Source: Terana coerulea
Taxonomy: Eukaryota > Basidiomycota > Agaricomycetes > Polyporales > Phanerochaetaceae
Direction: 5' to 3'
Length of the DNA stretch: 64,000 nucleotides
NCBI GenBank assembly: GCA_024811115.1
Contig: JAKOGH010000229.1
Span: 43,170 to 107,169, forward strand
This document shows positions 1-12,500 of the stretch, piece by piece. Under the pieces are notes generated by a model that did no database searches, had not been told where the DNA came from, and saw only the letters and a program-made list of their open reading frames with translations. How positions within the stretch are numbered: position 1 is the first letter of the stretch; each line of letters begins with the position of its first letter. Position numbers and translations under genes: made by a program.

Positions 1-1320
1 ACATTAGAAAGTACGTCGAGGGATGTGTTGACTGTCAAAAACCAAGGTTCACACCGGATCCAAATTCGGCCCGCTTCACCCGAACGAGATTGCCTCTCGA
101 CCCTGTGGGAGATCATCTCTGTCGACAAAATTGGTCCACTCCTCCGTCGCTAGGATTCGATGCTATCATTGTGATTGTCTGTATGTTCTCCAAACAGATA
201 ATCTGCATCCCTCCACCATCGAGCTCAACGCCGCAAGGATGGAGCAAAATCCCGCGCGACCATGTTGTCAGCCCATCACGGCATTCCGCCGGAAGATCGT
301 TAGCGATCAAGGAGCAGAGTTCAAGAACGAGTACATATCTGAACTCTATAAGTCTCTGGGAATCGAAGCCAACGCATCCACGGCCTATCATCCGCAGACC
401 GACGGTCGACGGAACGGATTAACGCTGAAGTCGAACAGTACCTTCGACTTTTCATCAACTACCGACAATCCGATTGGGCCGAATGGCTACCCTCGCATCA
501 TTCTCGTACAACAACAAGGTCAACAGCTCCACCGAACAAACTCCATTCTTCGTCAACAAAGGCTATCACCCTAACTCCGAAACGAACCATACCGGAGCAA
601 GAAGGAAACCGTGAGAGACTTTGTAGATCGGATGAAATCAGTACGAGAGGAAACACAGGCAGCCATCGGATTAGCACAAGAGACGATAAAGCGCTTCCAT
701 GATCGACGGAAAGGGAAGACACGGAATACAAGCCGGAGACCTGGTATGGCTTGAAGGGACCAATATCACAACCGATCGACCGATGAAGAAGCTCGACAAC
801 AAGCGCTACGGTCCGTTTAAAGTTAAACAAAACACGGGCGCCTCCGCTTACGAGCTTGAACTTCCCAAAGCACGGAGAAAGATCTATCCCACGGTCAATG
901 AGATGTGGCTCTCACCGCTCCGAGAACCCTCCTTCGAATCCCAGGCACGTGAACCCGAGATACCCGATCTAATTGATGGACAAGAAGAACATGAGGTCGA
1001 AGAGATCCTGGACGCTAAGTTAGACAAGGGAATTCTCAAATACAAGGTTCTATGGAAGCACGAAACTGGTCCGCGCAAGTACACATGGGAACCGCGATCC
1101 AACCTCACCCACTGTCAAGATCTCATCGATGCTTTCTACAAGCGCATACCGGGTGCCCCTCGTCCGTTGACTATTCAATTCCCCCCATCGTGTTCCGCCC
1201 CTAATGTCAATCAATTCATCGGACATATCGGTTCCAGACTCTACAATTGGGAAATAGGTCGTACAGATAGAGACGCCGAGTTCTATAGATCACGCGGACG
1301 TGATCCTTAAAGAGGGGTTA
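1..1320 (+). mobile_element. 3' part of a Ty3/gypsy chromovirus pol (integrase plus chromodomain), frames broken
   Basis: Retrotransposon remains entering from the left window edge. The first codons read in frame as the end of the integrase zinc-binding domain (YVEGCVDC near 20-50). The integrase core follows in fragments spread over three frames (FDAIIVIVCMFSKQIICIP, IVSDQGAEFKNEY, AYHPQTDG at about 150-410). From 699 a clean frame gives the integrase C-terminal part (GDLVWLEGTNI, KLDNKRYGPFKV) and then a chromodomain (VEEILDAKLDKGILKYKVLWK, ending near 1143), the hallmark of chromoviruses. Several 1-2 bp indels between 60 and 700 break the polyprotein, so this copy cannot be active as given. 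A purine-rich tract (agaggggtta, 1311-1320) directly before the LTR fits the polypurine tract. Reverse transcriptase, protease, gag and the 5' LTR lie outside the window. Confidence 0.9.
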
Positions 1321-1639
1321 TGTCATGAACTTCTGGGCGTCTCTAGGGTATTCTTTTCATTTCCATTGTCTTCTACCCCTATCTATTGTTCTCTCATCGA
1401 TACTCGTGGTTTCCGTATGTTTCTCTATTGTTCTGGACCGGCTCTAGTGCATACACGAGGATACCGGGTGGTACTGTACAGTTTAGGACTACACATGTAT
1501 AAGTAGCTACCGTCTGCAACAGAGAAAGCCAGTCTCGAGCTGGTCTGTTCCCCAGCTAGTTACTCGGAGACTGCACCACTATTTCCGTCCCCAGTTGAGA
1601 GCGTCGCACCTGGTACAGTTGTACTAGTTGTTGTTGACA
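1321..1639 (+). repeat. 3' LTR of the left chromovirus copy
   Basis: A 319 bp segment bounded by the inverted pair TGTCA ... TGACA (general form TG...CA). The same segment occurs in opposite orientation at 60473-60792, with similar boundaries and a handful of differences, which defines both ends. It contains a TATA-like sequence (tataag, 1498-1503) that could be the U3 promoter. The 5 bp after the LTR are cttac. The matching duplication at the 5' end is outside the window and cannot be tested. Confidence 0.85.
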
Positions 1640-2442
1640 CTTACAAGCTCCCTGCAACACTTTGGCTCGCACATAACCTCACTTGCTTCTCTGTCCAGCA
1701 ATTTGTAAGGGGCGTATGCTCACGACTTGAGAACATACACGCTCAAATGAGGTTGAGCACCATGTCCGCAAACAGAGGTAAATCACGTACCTGATGGTGG
1801 CTACGGCGGGAGTTTACATGTCTGACAATCCCGCCATTCTTCCCAGCTCCGTGCTGTCCTGCGAAGACAGCCTGTCCATGTTCACCTGGGCACCTCACGG
1901 CAAGGAATGGGCCATAGGCCTCAAGCGTTCGCTCGTGCGCGGGGATAATGGTCTAATATAAGCCTAGCGACCATGGTAGGCGTTTCACTGGATCGGATCC
2001 AAGTCGGCGGTGTGGTCTCTGACTCCCCAGGGCGGTATAAAAGCAAGCAAGGTCGGCCGATTTTTGTCCATTTACCGTCACCTCGTCGAGGTTGTAGCAC
2101 AAGCCAGTGAGCGGTTCATCTCTCAAGAACGCATTGGGGATCGGTTCGCTTCACGGACCGCGTAGCCGAACCAGTGAAATAGCACCTCTGACACTCCACG
2201 CACAAGTCTCTTTTCTGAACATCCACCGCCACTCGTCTCGCTCTTTAACTCATCCGGATTCCTCTTGTCGACCACACAATTTGCCAGCTGCACGCGGTCC
2301 CCTTATCCCTGACATTATATTTTCAACGGGATACCACCTGTTTGACTGGATCCCTACACTCGCGTCACGGACCAGCCTCCTCTATTCAAGAGCTCCTTCT
2401 ACACCAGAGAAGAGCCGAACATTCGTAAGATAATCGCACATA
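1640..2442. other. intergenic, upstream region of the trehalase gene
   Basis: About 0.8 kb between the LTR and the trehalase start, with no convincing gene. It holds a TATA box candidate and a single CCCCT stress-response-type element at 2299-2303 on the + strand. A retroelement LTR so close upstream could influence trehalase transcription, but nothing in the sequence proves that. Confidence 0.5.
2036..2041 (+). promoter_or_regulatory. TATA box candidate upstream of trehalase
   Basis: The string tataaa sits in a GC-rich context about 400 bp before the trehalase ATG. The distance implies a long 5' UTR or a 5' UTR intron. No transcript evidence is available. Confidence 0.4.
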
Positions 2443-5199
2443 ATGGCTCCTGCGCTGCAACACCCGGCTGGAGTCACCTTCATCGACGATCTGAAGCAGG
2501 TACACTCCGACGCATCCGAGTACTATGGCGGACAGGAGCAGTTCAGTCGTGGTCGGACATATAGCGCGGTAAGTATGGCTCAAATCAGTGGTAAATAGTT
2601 CGTGACATGCTCATTTTTACTCGCAGTCGTTTGCACACGGCTACAACCCGAAGCGGGCTCCTGCGTTCCAAGATGAATGGCATAAACGTGCACGACGCAT
2701 GTCCCACGACGAGAAGAGCATTACAGCACCCCGTCGTTTTCTGATAGACGTGGAGGAGACCATCCGTGTCGTTCTTGAGCAGGAGGATACCGACGGAGAC
2801 TTTCAGATCAGCATCACCGACGCAGGCCCTAAGCTGATGCCTCTCGGTACGGCTACGAGTAACGGCTTCAAGACCTTCGATGTCCGGGTATGCATGCCTT
2901 TCCGCTAGCTAATGCGCGTGACCTTTAACAACATTTGGATATTAGGGCACGTACATGCTATCAAACCTGCTGCAAGAGCTTGCGCTTGCTCGGGATCACG
3001 GACGGAAACGAATTGTTTTAGATGAAGCCCGCCTTACAGAGAACCCAGTGGATCGTCTGTCGCGTATGATCAAGAACTCTTTCTGGCATGCCTTGACACG
3101 TCGCATCGACGGTGATGGTCTGGAGATCATCTGTGCCGACCCGAAGAACCGTACTGGCCGCGTGAATCCCCGCATCTACGTTCCTCATGGCGAGCCGGCA
3201 ATGGCAGAGTACTACAGGAAGGTCGCTAGGGAGAAGCCTCATTTGAACTTGGACGTGCAAGTGCTGCCACCCAAGTGCGACGATCCTACCTTTGTGAAGA
3301 GCCTCAACAACAAGCCCGGTATTCTTGCTCTTGCTATGCAGGAGGTCGACGATCCTAAGGGCGGGAAGACCCTTAAGGGAATTCCTTTCATTGTACCAGG
3401 CGCTCGATTCAATGAGGTTTGTTTCCACATAGTCTTTATGCGTTTGTACTGATGCGGCGCCTTCTACAACAGCTCTACAACTGGGACTCGTACTTCATTT
3501 CTCTTGGACTGCTCATCGACGGTCAAACCAACATGGCCAAGGGCATGGTAGACCATTTCATATTCGAGATCAAGCACTATGGCAAGATTTTGAACGGTAG
3601 CCGGAGCTACTATCTCTGCCGAACCCAGCCACCGTTCCTCACAGACATGGCGCTCCAAATCTACAACCAGCTCGATCGCTCTGATACCGACGGCAACCGC
3701 GCTTGGCTCAAACGCGCCATTCAGGCTGCTATCAAGGAGTATCACTCCATCTGGGCTGCGGAGCCTCGTATGGACCCGAAGACTGGACTGTCTCGCTACC
3801 GCCCCGACGGCCTGGGCATTCCGCCCGAGACGGAGGCTACGCACTTCACGCACATCCTCGAGCCGTACGCGCACAAGCACGGACTGTCCGTGAACGAGTT
3901 CAGCGAGCGGTACAACGACGGCAGCCTCCACGAGCCGGGGCTAGACGAGTATTTCCTGCACGACCGCTCCGTGCGCGAGTCAGGCCACGACACCACGTAC
4001 CGCTTCGAGAAGCGGTGCGCCAACCTAGGCACGATCGACCTTCAGGCGCTGCTGTACAAGTACGAGGTCGACATCGGAACGGCGATCCGCGAGGTGTTCG
4101 ACGACGAGCTCGAGATGGAGGACGATTTTGACCTTGCGCCGTGGCCCGTCACTCCAGAGAATTACGCAAATCCGCACCGCGAGAAGTCAACATCGCGGGT
4201 GCAGACCAGTGACGAGTGGTTCGAGCGCGCGGAGTGGCGGCGGAGTATCATTGACCAGTATTGCTGGAACGAGAGCAAGAACAACTACTTCGACTATGAT
4301 ACCGTGCAGGAGAAGCAGAGTTTGTACGAGAGTGTCACTGGCTTCTGGGCAATGTGGGCAGGCTGCGCAAGTGAAGAGCAGGCATGGAAACTCTTGTACG
4401 TGTCCTTTGATCCAGTGTGCAAACCCATTCAAGACTAACCCTTCTTCCTCTCATCGTCAGGTCGCAATCCCTCAAGAAGTTTGAGGTGCTGGGTGGACTT
4501 GTCTCTGGAACTGAAGAGTCAAGAGGTAAAATTTCCCTCGACCGTCCTAACCGTCAATGGGACTACCCGTTAGTGAATGCGCCCATGCTGTCACATTACT
4601 ATTCTCACGACTCCTCTTCCCTTCAGTTACGCCTGGCCTCCGCACCAAATCATGACTTGGGTTGGATTGGAACGTTACGGCTACCTTGAGGAAGCCCAGC
4701 GGCTCGCTTACAGGTTCCTCTACATGATGACAACCGCTTTCGTAGACTTTAACGGAGTTGTCCCTGAGAAGGTAAGAACATTTTGTATCATTACCCGACT
4801 CTGTCTGACCTTTCGCAACATCTTACAGTTCGACGCTGTCAAGCTGTCGCATCTCGTAGACGCCGAATATGGAAACCAAGGTATCGACTTCAAGATGGTC
4901 CCCCGCGAGGGCTTCGGCTGGATGAATGGTGCGTTCACTGCCTGACCGCTACTGACCGCCCTTCTGACTGTCGTTTTGCAGCTGCCTACCAAGTCGGCCT
5001 GTCCTACCTCTCGACAGGTATGCGTCGCGCAGTGGCCGCGTGCACCAGCCCCGAGGTCTTCTTCGGTGACGCCGCGGCACCCCAGAAGCTGTCCAACCCC
5101 GCCTTCCAGGGCAGCACGACCGACCCGCTCAACCTCGCGATGGAGTCGCTCTACTTCAACGACACGCCGACGCACGAGCCCATCTCGCCTACATACTAG
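2443..5199 (+). CDS. NTH1: neutral trehalase (GH37), cytosolic, PKA/Ca2+-regulated type
   Basis: Hydrolyses trehalose to two glucose units in the cytosol during recovery from stress and on germination. Eight exons join without any frame problem: 2443-2568, 2627-2887, 2946-3416, 3473-4395, 4461-4568, 4627-4771, 4829-4928 and 4982-5199, giving 783 codons, normal for fungal neutral trehalases. The N-terminus has a PKA-type site RRMS (Ser about 68) and an EF-hand-like Ca2+ loop [12 protein letters not shown] (about 96-107), as in yeast Nth1. Trehalase signature 1 reads PGARFNELYNWDSY (about 280-293); the family consensus has PGG, so the Ala is unusual. Signature 2 is QWDYPYAWPP, across the exon 5/6 junction. 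RESGHD and EGFGW carry the expected catalytic Asp and Glu. The start was chosen because it gives the expected N-terminus before the RRMS site. Symbol by family; the paralogue was not checked. Confidence 0.96.
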
Positions 5200-7479
5200 G
5201 TTCCTTCAATATTTAAGACATGGGCTTTGGTTCACGTAGAGCCCCTTTAGGGCCGTATTCGTACGTCGGTCTAATGCGGCAAATTTACACCGCCGGAAGT
5301 CGCGTTTCCTTGTCTTCATTTGTCCCTCTCCGCCTGCACCTCGCGCAATATCCAAAGTACCCAAGGACCTTCTGTAGGACGTTCAAGTTAACTTGTAGAG
5401 ATTTCACGATTGTTACCTTGTAGAATTCTTGCCCTCGTTTCTTCCTTGTAAATAGATCTCCTACAACTCGTGTACAGATATTCCGCAATACCTAGTAGTC
5501 AATCTCTCACGCCCTACTGTACATTTGAATGCATGCATGTTAACGAGGAATTGAGGTGGAATGATTCTCCATCTGTGCCAAACACGCCAAGTACGAATCG
5601 GTATATAGGACGTTCCACGGAGCACGAGCAACACAATATTTAAATTTACTGCGATCACGCTCACAGGGAAAGCATGTTTGGTTGAAGAGATAGTATAATG
5701 GAGTTGATGTGAAATAACATGGAAGTATAGTCATGCAGAATGAAAGACGTATCGATATGCGGGACGGAGGTTGCTACAAAGGCATCACCTCGGGCTGCAG
5801 CAGTCAAACGAGTCCGATTTTACGCCAGTCTCCCGCTGCCCAAGGCTCAGCCTGACTCGAAGAAACTGGATGGAATGGTCGCCGGACATCCGCCAAACGC
5901 ACCGGTAAGTCTTCTCGGGCTGGCATCCCGTCCAAATGGAGGGCCAGAAGGCGGCCAGGGCATGTACCACGCTCGGGGATGTGAAGCGGAGACAGAATGG
6001 TGTTCGTCGAGGTCTTCATCGGGCACAGCGTTTACTCCCGTTTGAACATGTTGGGGTGTGGTAATCGGTCCAGATGATTGCGTGAGTCGTCCTTCGGAAA
6101 CCGTTGCACTTGATGCAGCTGTAGCGACCGCAACCGCACTTGAAGCCGCACTTCGGGCCATACGCGGCCTGCCGCGCAGCGTGACATGCACGATATTCGC
6201 CATCTCCTTCGTGGCAAGTTTAGGAATAGGCTTCCCTTCCTTGAGCCCAGTATCGCTGGGCCAGCCATGACGACTGCGCCGGTGGATCAGCAAGCTATCC
6301 CGATGAGTACTGTACCAACCACAGGCTAAGATTGCGCCGTTGCCAAGACCGTCATTCACTACCACGTTGCAAACATGTATGCTGGTATCGCTGCGAGATA
6401 CCAAGGATCAATATAACATTGAAAGGGCCACCAGTGGCTGGAACGATACGAACTGTTGATTTCTGCTGTGCTCTTCCAGCTCCAAACAATCGGGTGGTGC
6501 CATTGAATGTACATCCACGTGTATGGCAATAGAACCCCTCCCTATGCGGTGCACGATCCGCTATTGCTGCTGCTGACTCCGAGTCAGCATGAACGTGCTT
6601 GAGGACAGACAGGCGCGGTTTCCATGCTTGGGGAAATCCATCGAAGGCTGGGCTATTTACCATCCCAGACCTGCACAGCCATAAGCTTTATTTTCCACAC
6701 ATGAGTAAAACAAATACTCACAACACGCCCACATGGAAATCGTCTGACATTGCGTGCGTACCGATGGTCCGAGAGCTGAGGATGAAAGACTCAGGGAGGG
6801 GACGAGATGAACTGGAGAGCAGTGAGGAAAAGAAGAGTCTCCAGACCTCCCTTATAGCCGTTGCGTTATACGTGCGGCGAACTTCTCACGTGAGGGTTCG
6901 TGGCCAAGCTGTGGCGGCCTTGAACGCGGGACCAAGGCCACCGACTTCTTAGCGGCACAGAGCACAGGGTACAAGAGACGCTCCGCTTCGCTCAGGCACA
7001 ATTGAACGTTGTGTGTGGCCACCTTGAACAACAGATTACGGGAGGTCAGCGCACAGGCGAATTGACCGCAGCGCGTGAGGGCATATAAACCAGAGTCCCG
7101 GAAGAGGTCCAGGCTCGAGCCAAGAGGTAGGGTAAGAGTGTGAAAGCTCAAGCGCTCACGTCGTGGCATCGTGAATGAAAGTACAGTGATAATCGTTCAA
7201 ATTATGCCATGCCTGTATAGCCCGTTGAAATTCTAGATAGAGTGATCAGGAAAGACTATGGATATTAATAGCCGTTTTGAGCTCACCGACTACCATGGCC
7301 ATGGATCTTGCGTAGCTGACAGTTCAGAGGACAGATGATGCAACCCAGGCCTCAAGTCGGTTGCGATGCGGATAGAAGGGAGCTGTGATATATCAATCCC
7401 ATAGCTTCGACCGTGAATTATTAGTTATAGTATACGCCCCTTGGTAGTACACGTAAGTTACATAAGAGCAATAGGAAGG
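5200..7479. other. intergenic, trehalase 3' flank to ATG15 3' end
   Basis: About 2.3 kb between two genes that converge on it. The longest open frame is on the - strand (5847-6404, 185 codons), Ser/Ala/Arg-rich with no motif I recognise and overlapped by frames on the other strand. I do not call it a gene. The stretch after 5200 is AT-rich and probably contains the trehalase 3' UTR. Confidence 0.4.
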
Positions 7480-9049
7480 TTATTGTTGCAAACAGCCTTG
7501 GCTGCGGCGATCCGTGGTCCGTAGATTTGCGTCATCTGGAAGCAGCTTAGTGAAGTTGCCAAATTCCCAGCTGTAGCACTCCACGCAGTCGTCCTCTGCC
7601 TTTGGTTCAGGAACCTGCCGCCCGACCGCTTCGCTCGGAGCCCATGTCTTGTTGAGAAGGTTCTCGATAACGTTGACAATGCCGTGAGTCCGTATGTCGA
7701 CAGACCACGCCCATTCCGAGACTGTGTCGTAGATAATGGAGTGACCTAAGTGGCATCTGCAGCGCATATATGCAGTCAGAAGTGCACTCCGACACGCTGC
7801 AAAACCGACGTACCGACTCTCCATGGCGTAGCCCGCGATCGCACAGGACGACAAGATGCCGTTGCAGGTGCCCATTGCAATGGGGTCGGCGGTATGGTAT
7901 ACGTGGGTGATGTGGTTCGTCGACGGCTGTCGCAGTCTTGTTAAATGTGTTAACTGTCTGTGGAAGCGGACAATGACGTACCGAAGTGGGTAGGTGTAGA
8001 CGGCCGGCCGCCATCCTCTCGCCGGGGGCTTCAAAAGTGACCACAGGAACACCGAAGGTTGTACCCAAGAGGCCAGCGAGGGCACCACCCAGAGAGTGCC
8101 CGGTAAGCCAGATGTTTGAGTTCGGGTACATATAGGTCAGGTTGTAATATAGATTCTTGAGTAAATTTAGTTCAGCGAGTGGTGACAAGTATCTTCAAAC
8201 CCGATACTCACAGTTCCAATCTGATAGAACAGACTGTCATCGACCAAAGCCTTTCTCTAGGCAGTCTTGATCGCATTTCCATCCGCCGCGGTAGCAGCCG
8301 CATACTGTCGTCCATGTCCAGTCGATGCGCGCAGCAGCAGCTGAATAGTAAGTTGTCGTTGAATTTATCTTTCTTCGACGTGGGCCCGCCGCCACCAATG
8401 AAGGCCCCCGATGTGCCCTTGATAGACAGGACAACCGTCGAGTTGTCGGGGGTCGCAAACACATGTCCACGGAAGCCGTCCTGGTCTGGCTCCCATCCAA
8501 ATGGATACGACTGCGAGGCCACCGGATTAGCATGCCACATTGTGATATGGTACCTTCTTCTGCAGATGCACAGCAAGAGCAGACACGTTGAACACTTACC
8601 ACATTCCAATCTCCTCCGAGGTCATACCAACCCGCTTCTCCTGGCTCGAGGTACGCGTTGTTCGTCATCTTCGCGAGGTCGAGTAGCGTCTCTCGACTCT
8701 CGATATCTGGTGCAGGAACTTCCTCCTCATCCCATTCCAGGACCGCGCTCTGTCTCGATATTCTCGACAGCGAACGCGCGCGAAGGAACGCTTCGTGCGA
8801 GACAGGTCGGGGCGTCTTCAGCTGTTTCGTTCGCACAGAATACGAGTCCCCTATTCCTGGAAGCAATGTATCCGGTGCAGTGATATCGCTCCAAACGACG
8901 CGAGTTGAAGGGGACACTGCGTGGACATGACGCAGCTCAAACTGCAGAGCTTCAGGAGACGAGCTGGTTCGGGACTCGGACGGCGACGGAGAATTGATGG
9001 TCCATGGTAGTAACGAGGTCAAGAAGCCAAAGAGCGTCGTAGATAGCAT
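7480..9049 (-). CDS. ATG15: autophagy-related lipase ATG15-like, two frame breaks in exon 2
   Basis: A class 3 lipase anchored by an N-terminal membrane segment. ATG15 proteins break down autophagic and multivesicular-body membranes in the vacuole. Exons on the - strand: 9049-8600, 8510-8212, 8155-7982, 7926-7814 and 7756-7480. Residues 1-17 ([17 protein letters not shown]) form a signal-anchor, which decides the start; an upstream in-frame ATG at 9127 is possible. Family hallmarks are [27 protein letters not shown], the nucleophile motif TGHSLGGA (Ser about 271), [12 protein letters not shown] and [13 protein letters not shown]. Exon 2 has a 2 bp loss in a GC repeat near 8324-8332 and one extra base near 8250; undoing both restores the frame. 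Every splice site and motif is otherwise intact, so assembly error is likely. The gene follows the Ca2+-ATPase gene on the same strand, 460 bp downstream of its stop. Confidence 0.88.
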
Positions 9050-9508
9050 GGGAAAGTGCTCACCACCCACAGAGGGTGGTGGTAAGCAGGCAAAGTGGCG
9101 GTTGGGTACATTGCTGCGAGTGTCCAAAACGAGTTGCGACTAAGTCAACTGCCATGACGCTCACTCACGCAGCAATTTGATGTCTAAAAATGATTTTTAT
9201 TATTCGACCAGCGTGACAGGAGTAGTTTGTATGTTCAAGAAGACATGAGGGAGCTATGGACTTGGTTGTTCATTACGGGTCATGTGTAACATGCATGGAG
9301 ATGGGGATGAAAGAGAAATGTAAATGGCATTTATTGTATCGACAAGTGAAGAGGATGGGGATGCGAGAGAGCAGATGATATGCGAATGTGAGGGTGAAAA
9401 GAAACGTGCCCATTCGCTTGAAAAGGATAGGCGAACATGAGAAGATGTTTGTATTGGCATGTATATGTCCAGATGATGCACAGGTAAAAGAAAGACGTTC
9501 CGCGGAGA

Positions 9509-12500
9509 CTATTGCTGAGATTTCGCATAGGCACCCCACTTCTTGAATGCTGGGTCATCGGGCTTCGTGTCTGGATGAATTTGTATCTTGTTATCCCACA
9601 ACGCCGCAGAGGACTTCGACGGGTCGTGCTGCGCAGGGTCGGAAAGGCCAGACGGCGAGTTTGGCTGCCAACCAGCGCCGATGGAGGTGGCGACCAGCGT
9701 CGGTACCATGGTCATCAGCGAAGACCTGAAGAAGGTCGTTAGGATCGCTTATCGCTTCGACAGGCAACAGGAGTACTCACAATGCCACAGGCTGCGCCTG
9801 AGATTGAGGGCGTGCCTTGCGACTGCGATCCACGTACGACGACGCACGCATACGCGCGCCACGGACATGCGCGAACGTACCGAGGTTGTCGCGGACCATG
9901 TCGATGGCGGTATTCCACTCAACGTCGCGGGTGGTTGGGAGCTCCTCAGGGCGTGACATGATCCGAAGCTTGACAAGTAGTTTCCCCGCAGGCTTGTTCG
10001 GTATGCAACGAAGGAGGGCACCGAGAGGGATAGAGGCGAAGCCAAGGGCAAGTGAGATACCCCACTCACGACCACCGACACGTGTGACTTGGAAGGCTGC
10101 GCCACCAATGAAGACGATCAGGACTTGGACGGCAATCTCTGCAAGGTAAATTCAGTATACGTTGATGCACCAACACATAGTTAGTCGAAAGCACGAACCG
10201 ATCAAAGTAATGCCAATGAAGTAGTAATTCTTCGTGATACCCTCGAATATATTCAGCTTGTTGTCGAGACGGCGACAGTTAACCGAGTTGAAAATCTGCG
10301 AAAAGACGAAGATGTTGAAGACCAGAGTCTGCACGTCCTTGTCATGCTGAGATGAATCCCCCTGGTGGAAACCCGAGGATCTGGAGCCCGAGGAAATGGA
10401 AGATTAACGTGATGGTAGTCTGGTACGCCGACTGCCCCAGGATTTGCTTCCACATGTCAACGGTAAACAGCGGGGCCGTCTTCCTGTCAGGCTTGCGATT
10501 CAGTGAGTGTTCCGAGGCGGGATCCGTGGCGAGAGCAAGGGCGGCGAAGGTGTCCATGATGATGTTAATCCAAAGTAACTGAACAGCCGAGAGCACCGAC
10601 GACTCGCTAGCGGAGGCCACCGCGGAGACGAAGGTGATAATGACGGCCGTGATGTTGGTCGAGATCTGGAATTGCAAGAATTTGCGCACCGCATCGTTCA
10701 CGCATCGGCCCCACATGATCGCCTTGACGATCGACGAGAAGTTGTCGTCCATGAGGATAATGTCGGAGGCCTCCTTGGCGACTTCGGTACCAGCAATGCC
10801 CATGGAGAAGCCGACGTCAGCCGTCTTGAGCGCAGGTCCATCGTTCGTTCCATCGCCAGTGACACCAACAGTCTCGCCGAGCTCACGAAGGCTTTCGACG
10901 AGCACCTTCTTATCCTCAGGAGACGACCGCGCTAGAACCTGGAGCCGGGGAACGATCTCAAGCATATCTTGTTTGTCGAGCTGACGGAACACTGGGCCCT
11001 CCATGATGATGCCGCCGGCGGTGTAGATACCGCACTGCAAGGCGATCGATCGAGCCGTGAGGACGTTGTCGCCAGTGCACATCTTGACCGTAACTCCGGC
11101 CTTGAGACACTTCGCGACAGCTTCGCGGACACCAGGACGAAGAGGGTCCTCAATACCTACGATGCCGATAAGTGTGAGGTGGTGGGCCAAATCCTCGTAC
11201 GGAACCTAAGTGTCAAATGATGGATAAGCGAGTACAAGAACCTCTCGAGTCGAATCACTGACCTCGTCGTCAAGCTGGGAGTCTGTCCCTCTAGGAGGCC
11301 AAGACTCGAAGTCGCGGTAACAGAGAGCGATCGTACGAAGGGTCTGATTAGCGTAGAAGATGATCGTGCGCTGGATGTTGTCGCTGGCGACCTCATCGAT
11401 CTCCCTGGGCTCCAAGTCGCCACCACTCTGAGTGGTATCGCCAGGCTTCACAACAACGACATGCTGCGTGCACATCCTGGTAAGGATCTCGCTGGCTCCC
11501 CTTCAGGAAAAGGCGGTAACCGCCGTCGCGTTTCCGGATAACAACACCCATGGCCTTGCGCTCGCTCGAGAAGGGAATCATCTGCTTAATATCCGCCTCG
11601 TCGCGAGTCTTCTTGTAGTCGTCCCACTTGTTCTGCTTGGCGAACTTGAGCAGGGCGGTCTCGGTCTTGCTCCCGACGAAGACGAGCTCGCCGCTGTCTG
11701 GATCGGTGTCCTCGAAGGCGGTGGAGTTGATCGCAATAGCCTCGTTAAGAAGCTTCTTGAGGGGGTCGCCAAGAACACCGGTGAGCTCGGTCTGGTCAAT
11801 GCTGAAGTCCTGGACGTGCTTTCGGCGCGCCTCCTCGGTTGCCTTTCCCCGGACTCCTCTCCCGCATTCGTACGCGTCATGTTCTCTTCGAGCAGGTGCA
11901 CGAATTTGCAGTGGATACCGATAGAACCCGCGACGACGGTCATCTCATTTTGAGTGAGGGTGCCGGTCTTGTCTGTGCAAACGACGGAGGCGTTCGCCAT
12001 GGTCTCGCATGAGCCCAGGACGCGGACGAGAAGCTTCTCCTTCGTCATGCGCTTGGTAGCGAATGCGAGAGCAAGCGTAACGGCAAGAGGAAGGCCTGGT
12101 GCCCAATTAAGTTACGTGCATTTGCAGAACAACAACATTGTAGCTTACCTTCCGGTACGGCAACGACAATAAGGGTCACAGAGATAATGAGAATCTGGAC
12201 GAAGGCGATACCCTTCTCGTTCGCCGTCCGCTGTGGATTGTTTGTTCCCAATTGAACAAAAAATCTGATCATTAGGGCGGTGAAGAGAACAAGACCGGCG
12301 GCACTTCCGAGCTTGGCGATCAGCTCGGCGAGGTCGTTGAGCTTCAGTTGCAAAGGGGTATTCTCCGTATCGCCGCGAAGTGCTATGTAGAACATATTAG
12401 ACAGACATCCAACCGTAAATTGTCAAAACACTCACCCATCATGATACGACCGTTGAAACTCTTCGTGCCGACGGCAATGACGACGTAGCTACCGTACCCT

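Noticed and set aside
3703..4131. 142-codon Arg-rich frame inside trehalase
   Set aside because: A shifted shadow frame of exon 4 of the trehalase gene.
5847..6404. 185-codon open frame on the - strand
   Set aside because: No motif, no exon partners, Ser/Ala/Arg-rich composition typical of shadow frames, and overlapping frames on the other strand.
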